Shown in pieces: positions 1 through 12,100 of a DNA stretch of 64,000 nt. Position 1 is the stretch's first letter. The number at the start of each line of letters is the position of its first letter. Where the stretch lies: assembly GCA_025330725.1 (NCBI GenBank), contig JAIWND010000035.1, positions 186,001 to 250,000 of the forward strand. Reading direction: 5' to 3'. A model generated the notes under the pieces. It was given only the letters and a program-made list of their open reading frames with translations, did not search any database and was not told where the DNA came from. This stretch comes from Chlamydoabsidia padenii. Taxonomy: Eukaryota > Mucoromycota > Mucoromycetes > Mucorales > Cunninghamellaceae. The position numbers and the translations under genes were made by a program.

Positions 1-1344
1 AAGGATATGAAGTACAAAGGAGGAGGGATAATGTTCTATTACTATAAGGTTTATCACTTTATATTTTGATAAGTTAATGTATTAAAACTATAAAGAAAAA
101 GAAGAGAAGTAGGAGAAGAAGGGCAACGTGTAATTATGGGTGGGTCGAAGGAAAAAATAGAAAAAGAAGACAGAGAAAAGAAGGAATGAAAAAATACGGG
201 TGGGTTCTATTTTACAATCCGTCCGACCGCTGTCGCTTCCAAATTATTTAAATCCCGATAAACACTGTGGTTTAAGTCTGGTGGGATTTTTTTATTCCAG
301 TCTTCCCTTCCTTTCCTTTTTCTTTTAACTCTCTACAACAAGACAGGCACTCTTGCCAGATACTTTTAACTTTTGAAAAGATAAGAAACATACTTCTAGA
401 AGGTATACTATTTATATTCTGTTTTACTATTGTTAATAAATTCTTCCTTTGTATTAGTCAATCAACAGTAGTCTGACGGTGCAATCTCCTCAATAACCTA
501 TGTAGTAGTCAAACTGAAACCATCTTAAAACAATACGGTCACCAACTTTATCTCAATCAGTGGCTACAATCGGTCTAATGGTTTTTGGTTGTGTCTCACT
601 TCAAGTAAGTCTCTTGGTCTTTTTCCCCTCACTCAGTTGACCAACTTAATTTTTTTTTTTTTTTTTTTTGTTTGTTTTGTTTTTGATAGGTCTTCAAATT
701 ACTCAACAATCAATGCAAAAGCGATTATGGAAAGATTGTTAATTCAACACTGGTGGTGCAGGCAATGATATGGCTGCCGGGGAGGAACAAGTAGGAAGAC
801 TCAACAATGGCTTACTCCTTGCGACAACAATACTGGTGATAGGTCACTTCCCAACACACACTATCAAGAACAGCGACCTCACTACAAAGTCACCATCAAC
901 ATGAAACAAGCTAGTGGATCAAGTAAAAGTGCCTTTGCTCTGTTTGGTGATTTTCGCCCTTGGCGGTGAACAGCACTATCAACAACCCAACATCAGGGAG
1001 CAGTAAACCTTTTTACAAATCCAACGACATCGGCACAAAATGCATGGGCAGTATAGTACATATCAAGTCCGCCAGTTTAGAACCGTTAGCTTAGGATGGT
1101 AAAAGTAATCAGTATCATCGACTCGGGTGCCTACAAAACGAATGATATGGTCGACAATAACGAACACAATCGGGAAAAAGGTACAGCAAACAACTTTATC
1201 AATCAACACTGCAACCATCACCATCATTATCCAATGAAGTATCCAATGTACCACCCATGCGAATCCTCGGCTTTGGCCAACCTCATGCATGACAACACCA
1301 GCAACAATGATATCAAGATAATCTATGGGACATAGACAAAAGAG

Positions 1345-1375
<31 letters not shown>

Positions 1376-2007
1376 AAAAGAAAAAAAGGAGAAGGTAGAG
1401 GGGTTAATAATGAATAGTGACGAAGGGGTCGAAAAACGGACCGGTTAGGCTTTTTACACATGGTCACTCTCTTTGGGCAATGGAATCTACTCTGGTCTTT
1501 TGGGTTTGATCTCTTGGAATATTATACAATTATTCATTTATCTTTTATTGTAGTTTAGACACACTTTATTAGTCTTATTCCATAGTTTAGTATCCCCACC
1601 ACTTCCCCTTCTTTTAACTTATTTGACAATAAAGATCATGCTTATTGACACCCATCTACATTGTTGTCTTTTTATTAAAATACTTTACTTATCAAATGTC
1701 TATAGGCCTTTGATTGTGCCAAATACCTGCCTATAGGTTTTAAACGATCATCCTTATGGTAATCTATCATGAAGAAAAAGGAGACAGGATCTCCATGAAA
1801 GGGGTATGTGTAACAAGATTTTTAAGGAGAGGTCCCTCCCCCCTCCCCTCGAAGAAGAACAATAAAGGTTGATGGCCTGGTTTTGTTTTATTATTGCTTC
1901 TTTATACATTCCTTTCTTTTACTTACCAGATACTAAAACTTGACCCATTCCATTCTTTTTTTAAACCATTTTACTAATAACCCATACCCTTCCTTTTTTG
2001 ATTTACT
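1..2007. other. Gene-poor left end, no confident gene
   Basis: About 2 kb without a gene I can defend. It holds an AAATCCCGAT motif near 250, a T-rich intron-like stretch at about 604-689 flanked by a GTAAGT donor and a TAG acceptor, and short coding-like fragments between 541 and 1335 whose reading frame breaks repeatedly. A 24-bp-plus A tract lies near 1347. The two overlapping ORFs at 1063-1467 (-) and 1096-1335 (+) look like chance: one is dominated by the homopolymer, the other by CAY repeats. A promoter for the gene at 2008 must lie at the right end. Confidence 0.5.
541..1335 (+). pseudogene. Possible decayed coding segment
   Basis: An ATG at 578 opens a frame that ends at a good donor (CAA|GTAAGT, 604). 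An acceptor at about 689 restores the same phase, but the joined frame stops after only 43 codons, near 794. From about 760 another frame reads a Gly/Ala/Glu-rich stretch (AGNDMAAGEEQVGRL) that stops near 902. Frames keep alternating up to 1335. This pattern suits a gene that has lost its frame, or an unusual non-coding transcript. I recognise no family. Confidence 0.2.
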
Positions 2008-3432
2008 ATGTCCAACAAAACTTTCACGCAACAACGAGCGATCCTTCGACCCAATAAAAATGCAGCATTTTTTGCCGACGACGACGATGATGAGGACGAT
2101 GATGATGATTTGTATTCTTTGACAGATGATGGTAGTAGCTCAGTCGTATCCATTTCTAATAATGCTGATACTCTTGTACTTGCCCAGTTCTTGGCATCGA
2201 CGGGACCTGAAGAGTTTTTAAAGCCATCGAAAAAACAGCAACAAAATCCTCAGTTCCGTCGGGCTTCTCGACTATTCAACCGCTTGCGAAAAAAAGGAGC
2301 TCAGCAAGGTATCAATACCACCACTCTTTTATCATCAGTAGCACCCATATCTATTGTTGCAAAAGGAAACTCTAATAGCCTTCGATCCGCTCATGGTCAG
2401 ACAAAAGCTACTCATATGCCATTACCAGTCTACCAACCAACTTCATCAATGCCATCTGCAATTTCAAACGCCGATCCAATTTCAAATGCCGCCGTTCATG
2501 CAACTTCACCATCTTCCCAAAATAGTAATAAGAACATGGCCTTTTTATCCCACCAACCTAAACCACGACAGCGACACAATCATCATCAGGAACAAACCAT
2601 CACTCCGACAAAATCAACATCAACTTCATCCGTATCCTCACATAATGCACCTCATCCATCTGCTTCTCGATCAACATCATCCAACACATCCCGACGTCAA
2701 CTTTCATTACGAGATTCAGGTGTCTATAGTGATTTCTCCGAAAAAGAAGATATGATTCCACCTGTTCCTGCACCCTCATTACCTGTCAAATCACAATTCC
2801 GATCATCACAACACCATACCCAACCTAAGCGCCCGGCGCCTTTACCAGCCTCGGTGGCCTCTGCTGCCATTGCTTCTGCCACGGCTGCCACGAAAGACAT
2901 ACTACCCCCACCGATCCCACCATTCAATCAACGAAGAGCACTTTCCAGCACCTCGGCTTCTTCTTCTTCTGATCGACGATCCGTTATTCGACACTCGGGA
3001 GCGGTTCCTGCTGCCGCTTTGAAACGCCGCTCCGTTCGTATCAGGCACATCCAAGTGCAAACAGATCGCTCTACCAGCAAAGCCGAAGAAGAAGGTGAAC
3101 ATGTATGCAGCCATTGCCATCGACCTTTGATAAAAGAAAATAGTGAGTATGACGGACGACGACGAACCAGCTGTCCTTCGGTGTTACCAAACGGCCAACT
3201 CATCCCGAAGCAGCCCTTGCCTACTAATGGGGAATCGAAGCAACTTTTGGAAATGATCGAACAACTCAAAGCACAATTAGCCCAGGAACAACAATCAAGG
3301 TTACAATTGGAGCAAGCCATGTCCAGACAGCAAGAAACAGCAAAGAAAATTGATTTGGTGCAAAGGGAAAAAGATCGTTGGAAAGGGGATTGCCTTTGGT
3401 TGAATGACCGTATTGCTTTATTACCAGAATAG
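2008..3432 (+). CDS. Low-complexity protein with C-terminal coiled coil, unknown function
   Basis: Single-exon gene, 474 aa, starting at the ATG at 2008. An acidic Asp/Glu run lies near residues 24-35, and a conserved-looking patch LAQFLASTGPEEFLKPS follows near 56-75. A long Ser/Pro/His-rich, probably disordered middle comes next, with basic clusters, then a Cys-x-x-Cys-His patch (CSHCHRP, about 366-372). The C-terminal 60 residues are rich in Leu, Gln, Glu and Lys in heptad-like spacing and should form a coiled coil. The LAQFL..TGPEE patch resembles uncharacterised fungal proteins that may act as adaptors; that is inference. The gene converges on the PPZ phosphatase gene. No catalytic motif is visible. 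Confidence 0.75.
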   Translation: MSNKTFTQQRAILRPNKNAAFFADDDDDEDDDDDLYSLTDDGSSSVVSISNNADTLVLAQFLASTGPEEFLKPSKKQQQNPQFRRASRLFNRLRKKGAQQGINTTTLLSSVAPISIVAKGNSNSLRSAHGQTKATHMPLPVYQPTSSMPSAISNADPISNAAVHATSPSSQNSNKNMAFLSHQPKPRQRHNHHQEQTITPTKSTSTSSVSSHNAPHPSASRSTSSNTSRRQLSLRDSGVYSDFSEKEDMIPPVPAPSLPVKSQFRSSQHHTQPKRPAPLPASVASAAIASATAATKDILPPPIPPFNQRRALSSTSASSSSDRRSVIRHSGAVPAAALKRRSVRIRHIQVQTDRSTSKAEEEGEHVCSHCHRPLIKENSEYDGRRRTSCPSVLPNGQLIPKQPLPTNGESKQLLEMIEQLKAQLAQEQQSRLQLEQAMSRQQETAKKIDLVQREKDRWKGDCLWLNDRIALLPE

Positions 3433-3911
3433 GCAGACCCAATCTAAATAAACTTGCTCCTCTTCTTCCCAAAATATTCTATCTCTCCGTGTTATCTTGT
3501 GTACTTTTTGTTACAGCCCACCCTCCTCCTCTCCCTCTTTCCTTTCCTTTCCTTTTTATTTTTTGCTTAAACTGAAACTTTATATATTTCATATGGTAGC
3601 TATTCCAAATCCATACACACAAACTTTTAATCATTCTTTTAATAATAAATCAGGACCCTTTTTAGCCTTTTATCATTTTGCATGAATAATGCATGATCGA
3701 GGTTTCCATATTTAAATCCCGACATCATCACGGAAGTTTTATTATTTCAAAGTAAAAAAAAAGGTCATCTTTATTGTTAAACAAAAAAAAGTCAATTGGG
3801 GGATAATATGTATGGATTAAATGTATTGACAAAGTGAATAAAAGTATACTGTAAGGTAAAGGGGAAGGACAAAGATTATGTAATAACAATGGTAAAAACA
3901 TGTTCCGAAGA
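3433..3911. other. Convergent intergenic region
   Basis: 479 nt between the 3' ends of the coiled-coil protein gene and the PPZ gene. It contains AATAAA-like sequences suited to 3'-end formation on both strands. It also contains a clean AAATCCCGAC motif at 3714-3723, unusual here because no start codon is close by. Confidence 0.6.
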
Positions 3912-5267
3912 TTAAGCCTGTTGTTCCATTTCAGTTGTTTGCGGAGATGCCATCAAAGGAGGACTACAATTTAAAAGTGAAAAAAAAAAAGGATTAGTTT
4001 AGTTACAGAATTCACATTCCCCGTTCGTCCGTTTATCATCTTTTTTTTTTTTTTTTTTCTCTCTCTCCCTTACCTAGATTTTGATCCATTCGCATTGGTG
4101 GTAGTGTTCATGATTATAGGGTAGCTTTCCTTGGGCGCATTCATCGATCCTATTTTCGTTGCAGGAGGAGGATGATCAGTAGGCGTCAACAATTCAAAAC
4201 TACATAGTAATTCTTCGTTGACACTCATGATGGCACCAAAGTTATCAAATTCACCACAATAGTTGGGTGCCGAGAATACCGTCACCAAAGTTCGTTCGTT
4301 GAAGAATTCATAACCATCTTCCACCACCATATGAGCCCGACACACTAAATCCAAATCATGCTTGGCGAGGAATTCATTAACAATCTTCTTTCCAAAACAA
4401 AACGATACACCACGTTCATTATCCGCGTATTCCATAATGGTGTCAGATGGATCAGACCAGAGAAGGTCATTCAAGAGGCCATAGTCGGGGACATCCGTAG
4501 GTCGTCGTATGCGCCGTATGTCGTCCAAAGAATGCAAAGAAGGTGATAGGCCGCCGTGTACACAAAAGATCTTTCCCGCCACCAGTGCCGCAATAGGCAA
4601 CGTGTTGAATACATCCACAAAAGTTTTCCAGATCTTGACATTTGTACGTCGTTTACATTCGTCATAGAAACCATATACTATATGATAAAAAGAGAGGGAT
4701 TACCTACTCGAACCAAGATCCAACAAGTTTTTTTTTTTTTTTTTTTTTTTTTTTTGGTATTCTTACCTCGAGTCACAGATCCTAGTTTGTAGATTAAAAA
4801 GTAACAACATGCGATATTGTTAGTATATACTCAGTTTATACCTATGGATGCTGCCTACTTTTTTTATATACTTACCACTTTCATGGTTGCCCCGAAGTAG
4901 GAAGAATGTCTCTGGGAATTTAATTTTATAACAAAACAGTAGCAGAATGGTTTCCAAGCTTTGTTTACCACGATCCACATAATCACCCAAGAAGAGGTAG
5001 TTTGCATCAGGTGGAAATCCTCCCTATAATGTAAGAAGTTGTTACTAATATATCAATCATAATACCCTTTTTAATATTACCATTTCAAATAACCTAATGA
5101 GATCATGATATTGGCCATGTATATCCCCCAAGATCTTCACAGGCGGATTTAATTCTAATAAGCTCTAAAATAAGAATAAACTAAACAGTAAGTATATGGA
5201 CCAAGAGATCCACTCCCTTCATCTCATCCCATCCAAACCTCCTTGCCTCCCCCCCCCTATATTCATT

Positions 5268-5308
<41 letters not shown>

Positions 5309-5853
5309 TATTTTGATTTCAATCGACTTACTGGTTGGTTGGCAAAGACTTCTTGAGCAGCATGACAAATGGCAACAATTTCAGAGTTCTTGAAGCAAAG
5401 GGATTTCGACACTTTGGTGCTTTTCCCCACATCCAAAAGGCGATCAATACATTCATCAATATCCAAATTCCGCCCGACTGACCGCATCGATGTTGCTGTA
5501 AGTTGGTTTTGTGAAGTAAATGTGAGTTGATTAGAATCGTGATCTTCAAAGGATTGTTGTTGCGGCCACATATCACCACTGTCACGTTTCATTGTATTTG
5601 CTGTATGTAAAGTAGGTGGTGAAGTATTGTCATGACTATTGGGGAAGGCTTGTTGTGCTGAAGGTAATTGTTGAGAACTGTTGCCTTTACCATTCCTACT
5701 GTTGTTGCTGTTTACTGAGTTACGTTGTATGCTGGAATTAACCAATATAGAGTTGATGGATGTTGCTGTGGTATTGGAATAGTCGTTGTCTGGTATTTCT
5801 GTCCTAATCACACTGGGTCTATCCTTCCTTTTCTTCGACGATGTGTTGCCCAT
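3912..5853 (-). CDS. PPZ-type serine/threonine protein phosphatase
   Basis: PP1-superfamily phosphatase, 474 aa from six exons: 5853-5332, 5164-5081, 5023-4876, 4781-4767 (a 15-nt micro-exon), 4677-4074 and 3963-3912. All phases agree. The start is set at MGNTSSKKR because a Gly at position 2 followed by this context is an N-myristoylation signal, as in yeast Ppz1; an upstream TTG codon is not needed. Residues 1-145 are Ser/Asn-rich. The catalytic core carries the metal and active-site motifs GDIHGQ (about 187-192), GDYVDRG (215-221) and RGNHE (246-250), then HGGLS and [14 protein letters not shown] enzymes regulate ion homeostasis and cell-wall integrity at the membrane; that role is known for yeast and inferred here. 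The last exon adds 17 residues ending in EMEQQA. A PP1 assignment is the main alternative, but PP1 lacks such an N-terminal extension. Confidence 0.92.
4767..4781 (-). other. 15-nt micro-exon in the PPZ gene
   Basis: The exon GATCTGTGACTCGAG is flanked by a TAG acceptor and a GTAAGA donor. It supplies G-S-V-T-R between RGNHES and VYGFYDECK, exactly where PP1-family proteins have the equivalent residues. Without it the catalytic domain would lose five conserved-region residues. Confidence 0.88.
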
Positions 5854-6963
5854 TAGGATATAGTTCAAGTGTGAATGTGTGTTTCGAATGTATAAGATAG
5901 TTCTAAATAGTAAAGCTATAAACTATAAAAACGTTTTTGTGCAAGTATAAAAGGTTCAAGATAAATAGGGTAAAAAAAGAATGGAGGAAGGGAAAGAAAA
6001 AAGTGCAAAGTAGAAAAAAAAAGAGCGATTTGCTTTTTTTTTTTATTCCATTCCGCCAACGTTTCCACACCATCACGTGCATTGAACATTTTCAAATCCC
6101 GATTAACTAGGCAGTTCTTTCCACATGTTTCTTGTAGCGATCATGTTTCAAACGAAAGCGTTAGTATTCATTCATTGTATAAAAAAATGAATCATTCATG
6201 TTACAGAATTTATAGAATCGCATGCTCATGGCACCAAGGGACTTGCATTCCAAAAGAGTGTGTAAACATTAAACTTTCCAATTTACGCCCTAGATCGTTA
6301 TTTTGACCAAGTTTGATCTCCGCTGCAACATCATTCAGAAAAGAGTGAGAAAGTTGATCAGACTGTCAAATGACCATTTGGTCTCTTACAACTGATGATC
6401 TTCAACGTAGGGGTGGTGGAAGCTTGTAACACAGTCGGGTATTAAAATATAGCTAGTGGAACAACCTGCGTGCATATCGGCATGCCTTCTCATTGTAAGC
6501 TTTCCCCCAAGCACTGTACATATTATGATTGGTTCAACACCCTTACACAAGCATGAAAAAGTCAATGTAATTGAACGTGGGACTGTAGCAATGTAAAATC
6601 AAGGTTACATAAGTGATGGCAAACACCTTTTTTTTTAATCAGTTGGTTAATGGAAAAGAAGCACGGGTCGGGATTTTAATAACGGGAAACCCTATTTGGG
6701 ATACTGGGTCTCGGTCGTTTCGATACAATGTCTTTTGCATGATCACTGTTTATCGACTTTGACTTGTGCCTTACTGTTGTTGTATGAATGGACGTATGAA
6801 GTGTGATTTAGGACCTAAGTATGTGTATAATGGGTGGCATGATGCGGGGTTTAAATGTCTAGATTAAGGATCCAGGGCCAAGTACATTTGGATGAGAGTG
6901 ATGATGGTATCGCAAAAGCGACAAAGTAAAGCTTTATTTAAAACAATTAAAAAAAAAAAAAGA
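5854..6963. other. Intergenic region upstream of PPZ
   Basis: 1.1 kb between the PPZ start codon and the 3' end of the alginate-lyase-like gene. It contains two matches to the recurrent motif, at 6094-6103 (241 nt upstream of PPZ) and 6667-6676 on the other strand. I see no convincing gene. The 74-codon frame at 6082-6306 lacks family resemblance and overlaps the motif. Confidence 0.6.
6094..6103 (+). promoter_or_regulatory. AAATCCCG-type motif upstream of PPZ gene
   Basis: AAATCCCGAT within TTTTCAAATCCCGATTAA, 241 nt upstream of the PPZ start codon. Confidence 0.55.
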
Positions 6964-8732
6964 TCAGACGAGTAAGTCGTGCAACAGGATAAAAGACACA
7001 CAAGTCAAAATAATACAAGTATACGTAAAAGAGAGAAGAATAACACTAGGGGAGGAGGAAGTAGCATCAGTAAAAGTTACACGAGCACCAGGAGAATGAT
7101 CACCCAAGTAAGACCAAGAGAAGAGAAGACGAGAGATATTATAGCGTGGAGCATATTGATTGGCAATGAGGGAGCGCACATTGAGATATTCCGGATATTG
7201 ATAAACCACATACGCTTCATCCAATAAGGGCACCAGGTATTTCGAGCCACCAAACCCACCAGTATTGTTAAATTTCCATTTGGATTCGTCCACCGCCGCT
7301 GTTAAAAGGTAATCAAGAGCAAGTCGCACACTTTTCTTGTCGTCTTCAGAGGTGTACGAGTAAAGATCGACACCCACACGTTTGGCCATGCGACAGATTT
7401 GGAAGAGTCCCCGAAGATTATAAACGCTGTAGAACCAACTGAAGGGTCGAGCGGTTTCACTGTATTGTTCACCATCTTTTCGAAGTTGTCGATCAATCCG
7501 GGTCACCGCGGCTTTGGTGCTGGCTGCTTGGGCGAGATCTGTTTTGTTAAGAAAGATGCTTAAAGCGATCTTTTGTACATCGTAGTAAGTACCTATCCCC
7601 CCCGCCACGCACACAATAAAAGTAGTAGTAAGTAACATATTCTAGTTGTCTGTTTGTTCCTCCCCCCCGGACTTACCGTGATTGTTGAAGGCTTTGCTTT
7701 CTTCGATTCCATTAGGACTAGTCGACAGCCAATCCAAGTACTGAGTAAACCAATGACGAAGATCCGCACTTAGGCCAGGTTTCCAAGCCCCACTTGATTG
7801 CAATATAGCTATACTGTCTAATACATCAGGAAGAGGACTAAAGTCGATAATACCTTTAGCACGGCCACTTGGATTCCCACGCACCAATGACGCATAGTGA
7901 AGGTGAGGATTCATTCTTGTTGCAGGATCGATAAACCATTGGCGAATACGTTGGACAGCTTTTTCTGCATAAGTTTCGTCATCAAAAAAGTAGTGAGCCA
8001 AAGAGAGATACTGGACTTGTTTTGCCTTTAAAAAAAAAAAGAAAAGAAAAGGAAAAGTGAGAAAATTGAAACAATATAAAAACCCGACGAGCGGCATTTC
8101 CCGAAAAAATGAAATCGGGGGTTCAAAATGCATGAATGAAGCATCCCCCCTCCCCACTTTACCATCTGACGAAACGATTTGTAATCAGGCGCATCATGAA
8201 TTTCAGGATTGACTTGACCATCAATACGCATATAAGGCAAACCATCAGGAGTAGCGGGATCAGGCCAAAAGTACCGTGCCAGTGACACATAGTTATGAGA
8301 ATCCACACCGGATTTATAAGCATTCACCACCGAGAGAGTATCTTTATCCAGTACAAACCTATTTGCTGATTTCTTCAAATACCAAAGCGCATGCTGCATC
8401 CCCCGATCGAAATCATGGATATGACCCTTGTTTTCTGCCAAGACGTCCGGGTCTAACATGGTGAATAAGAAGGGGGCATCCAAAGTACCTAACGGAGCAG
8501 GTCCGGCCATGGGCAATGGATAACTTGTCTCATCATGGTGATTTTCTTCGGGAGGATCATCATAGTCAAATTCATAGGCATCATCACCATCTGTAGAATC
8601 ATATTCATCATCATATTCTTCTTCTTCGTCCTCGAGAATATCACCGAGATCCATTTGACAGCGTATGACGTGACATAAAGCCAGAATCAACAGCAAGTAT
8701 AAAAAAAGCCGATTACTTCCAAAGACCATCAT
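6964..8732 (-). CDS. Secreted or surface alginate-lyase-fold protein
   Basis: Three exons (8732-8163, 8025-7677, 7592-6964) give 515 aa. Residues 1-25 form a hydrophobic signal peptide. An acidic Asp/Glu-rich linker follows (about 28-65). The rest matches the Alginate_lyase family (alpha/alpha toroid): NYVSLARYFWPDPATPDG, then FNNHGTYYDVQ, whose Asn-Asn-His is the family's catalytic-site signature and is split by intron 2. The C-terminal 24 residues are hydrophobic, suggesting a membrane or GPI attachment, so the protein is probably cell-surface. Alginate lyases cleave uronic-acid polymers by beta-elimination. In a mucoralean fungus the substrate could be the cell's own glucuronan-type wall polymer; that is inference. 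Confidence 0.85.
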
Positions 8733-8982
8733 TGGTTGTTAATATAGTTTGAAGAGTAATCAACTAAAAAAAGTGATATGTATGTGGTAATAGGAAGACT
8801 ATGTCCAGTAAGTGGGTCAAATTAAGAAGGGTGTAAATCAATCACATCAAAGGTTTTTATTAATTATCTGAAACAAGGAATATTTTCCACAAAGTAAACC
8901 GACTAAAACTAAAACCATAATGGTGTAAACTATTCTATCTATGTGTTTAAATGTTGTTATCCTTATTCAGGTTGGCCAAATA

Positions 8983-9050
8983 CTAGTAATACAAGAATAA
9001 AAAATCAAGTAAGTATAATCGTTTGCAGTCATCCTACATATTCGCCTCCT

Positions 9051-9112
<62 letters not shown>

Positions 9113-12100
9113 TATTACATACCATCACTATAGCTTGATCGTCGCCAAGGACATGGAATGTCTGCTCGAGGAAGGTTTGACCTCGGCGTTCAGAGGAGTA
9201 GGACCGGGTATCAGATTGGTATTGGCTTGAGTTGAGTCTACCATCGGGATGTCGTTTTCTTGATAAATGAACTTGTCCTTGTTGCTTTTGCTGATATCGA
9301 CGTTGTGCCACAGAGTGATTATCATTGTCATCGCTACTACTACTTGAATGGGTATCGGTGTCAAAGTATCTCCAAGGTTCCGTATTGGTATCACCATCGT
9401 CGCCACCATAATCATCGTCATCGGACATGTTGGATGTGCTGGTATTACTGCTACTATTCCGACGTGATGTTGATATTGATATTGATGACGGATAGAATAT
9501 CGACCGGTCACTGAAGGCTCCACTTGTACGCCTACTGCTTCCTGCCGTATTATATGTCGATTCTTCTTCTTCTGCTGCCGCTCCTGCTGTAAAAGTAGAT
9601 TTGTCGAGTGTTGTTTTCGATGGAGGGTTCCAATCCAATTGGGTCACTGAGAGATGAGGTTGGTGTTGTATATTCTCCAATGTTACTGTTGCTTCATTTT
9701 CCTCCGAGAAATGATCACTTGAGGTTTCGTCTTGTTGTGGTGGCATGGGTGAGAAGGAGCTTGGTTGTTCGTGGGCAAAACCTTGAGACACTGTGTCGAA
9801 TCGACGATCACGATGATGGTTTTGGTGGGTTGATGTTGCTTCCAGTTGAGATAATATATGAGGCGGGATGCCATGAAGACTATTACCAATATTGCCCGAA
9901 TCATCCAATGCAGAGAGGCGTTCTTGAATCAAGGATGATGCCGCGAATGGTGACGATGATGATGCAGACGAGGAGGTAGAGACAGATGTATCGGTGCGGG
10001 TGGAAGAGGTTGATAATGTTGTAGTTGTTGATGATGAAGATGATATAAGAGGGTTTGATGTTGTTGGTATTTTTGTTGTTGACGGTACAATCAAGTTTGG
10101 AGAGGTGTTGGCGGTGTTATTAGAACTTGTGAGAGCACCTGCCGCACCAAAATAATCATCAGGTTCCCCGCCATCTTCCACTCTTTTCAAGTAGTTCATG
10201 ATCCGTCGGACACTCCATTTCTTGCTGAGTTGTTGCCGGTGTTCTTCAGAAGGTGACCCGTTATGTGATGTGGTGGAGCTATGTTGACCGCTCTTGCTGG
10301 TGTACCGTGAATCGATAGATGGTGTTAACGCCTGGTATACAAATCCATCATCCCATCCTTCGTCTTCCGTTTCAACAATGTATTTTTGATAAAACAGATA
10401 GGCAATAAGTGACATTTCCATAAACATGGTGTGCAAGTATCCAATATATGATTCGTCCACCTACATAAAGGTATAAATCAAGAGAGTCAATAATGGGCTA
10501 ACAGTGATTTTTATTTTTATTTTTTTTTACCGTATATAGTGAAGTCTTGGATAAAATGCGATAGATCCATTGGCCATCCAGGTATAGAGGACTTGTAATA
10601 AGATGCCCACTGCCATTTTCATGATCCACCTCCAAACAACTGATATCCATACGATAAACACTTGGATCCACATTTTCAATGGCCGTCCCCACCAGTTTGA
10701 TTGCCGCCAGTGATTCGTCCTTCAATTTCCCGCTATTATACCAAGGCACAATCTGATGATGTTGTTTAGATAGGCCAGGTACAAATATTGAGAGTCCATG
10801 TATAATTTCCTGAATTCGGCTGGTATTCACAACAACAACAAAATAAAATTAGGTTAGCTATTTCCTTTTTCTCCACAATACCAATGGTTACCTTTACCTT
10901 TTCCCATCGGGATGACCTATTATGACAACAGAGCGCCCAGTCAACAATGAATATATCACATGATGAATATACTGCTTGTGCTTGTCAAGTAAATGGAGGA
11001 GATTCCCATAGTTTTGCTTCTGTTTTGATTCCCAAAGTTGTGCAGTTGGCCATAGTGGAGAATAGTAATCGCTTGATTCTTCGTCAGTTTCCACCAATTG
11101 AGTGTCTTCTATAGATACAGTGGTCGTTGTTTGATTAGGCGCCAAGTCGTATGGATGATGTTCACTCTATCGGATGTATTATTAAAAAAAAGGGGGGGGC
11201 TTAGTTTGCTTCACTAGTTTTGGTCATATTAATGCAACCTACCGATTTAGAATCATCAAAATCATCAGTATGGGACGAGAGGGATGAGGATTCATGCCTG
11301 TTAAGAGAGAAGAGGATGATGAGTTGGATTGATTGTATCATTGTTATCGTTATACTTTACCTTGAATGAGTATCTTCTAGATTGAGCATGAAGACACGAC
11401 CAAAAGACACAGCTTGGGATATAGGTTCTAATGAGTAAAAACAAAGATTCTTGATTAGAAAAATTCCATTATGATTTCCTTGCCACCTTCTTTTTGGAAG
11501 ACATACCTGTAAATTGAGCATCTTCCTGTTCCTGTTCCAAAGCCACACTGCTTCGTCCAAGTTCAGTTGTAAGGTCGGTAATGTATTTGATGGCTTCCGT
11601 GTACATATCATGTTTGGTGTTCTTATCGAATAAGCGCCGTTTGATCACCTTGTTGGATTTACGTCGTTGAGGTTCAATAATAGATACTAAAGGAATCACC
11701 GAGGTGCTTGGAAGAGACCGGTGAGATTGTCCACTATTGCTAGATCGACGGCGTTGCTGAACCATCTTTTGGTTATCAGGTTCATGACACAGTTGAGACA
11801 GAGAGCGCAGTTTTCGGTCAAAATGGGGTACCGGATAAAGAGTGTCGACATATTTCGGCTAGGTTAATAAAGAGAGAAAGAGAGAAATGTTAGTATACAT
11901 AGCAAACTTTTGTTTTGAATGGCATTTTACCTGGTAGTCTTTCGAAGGTTCGACAGATTGTGGTGATTCTACAATTTGCTGCTTGTCGGAGAATAAAGTG
12001 GTAGAATCCTCTTCCAGGTCAGTCGATAGATCTTCACTTGTTTCACCATCGTAAGATGTCCGTATCCATTGTGTTGCATATGTATCCATTGTGTCAAGCA

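Noticed and set aside
9056..9110. Poly-Lys or poly-Phe protein segments over homopolymers
   Set aside because: They are translations of intron T/A tracts; splice signals on both sides remove them.
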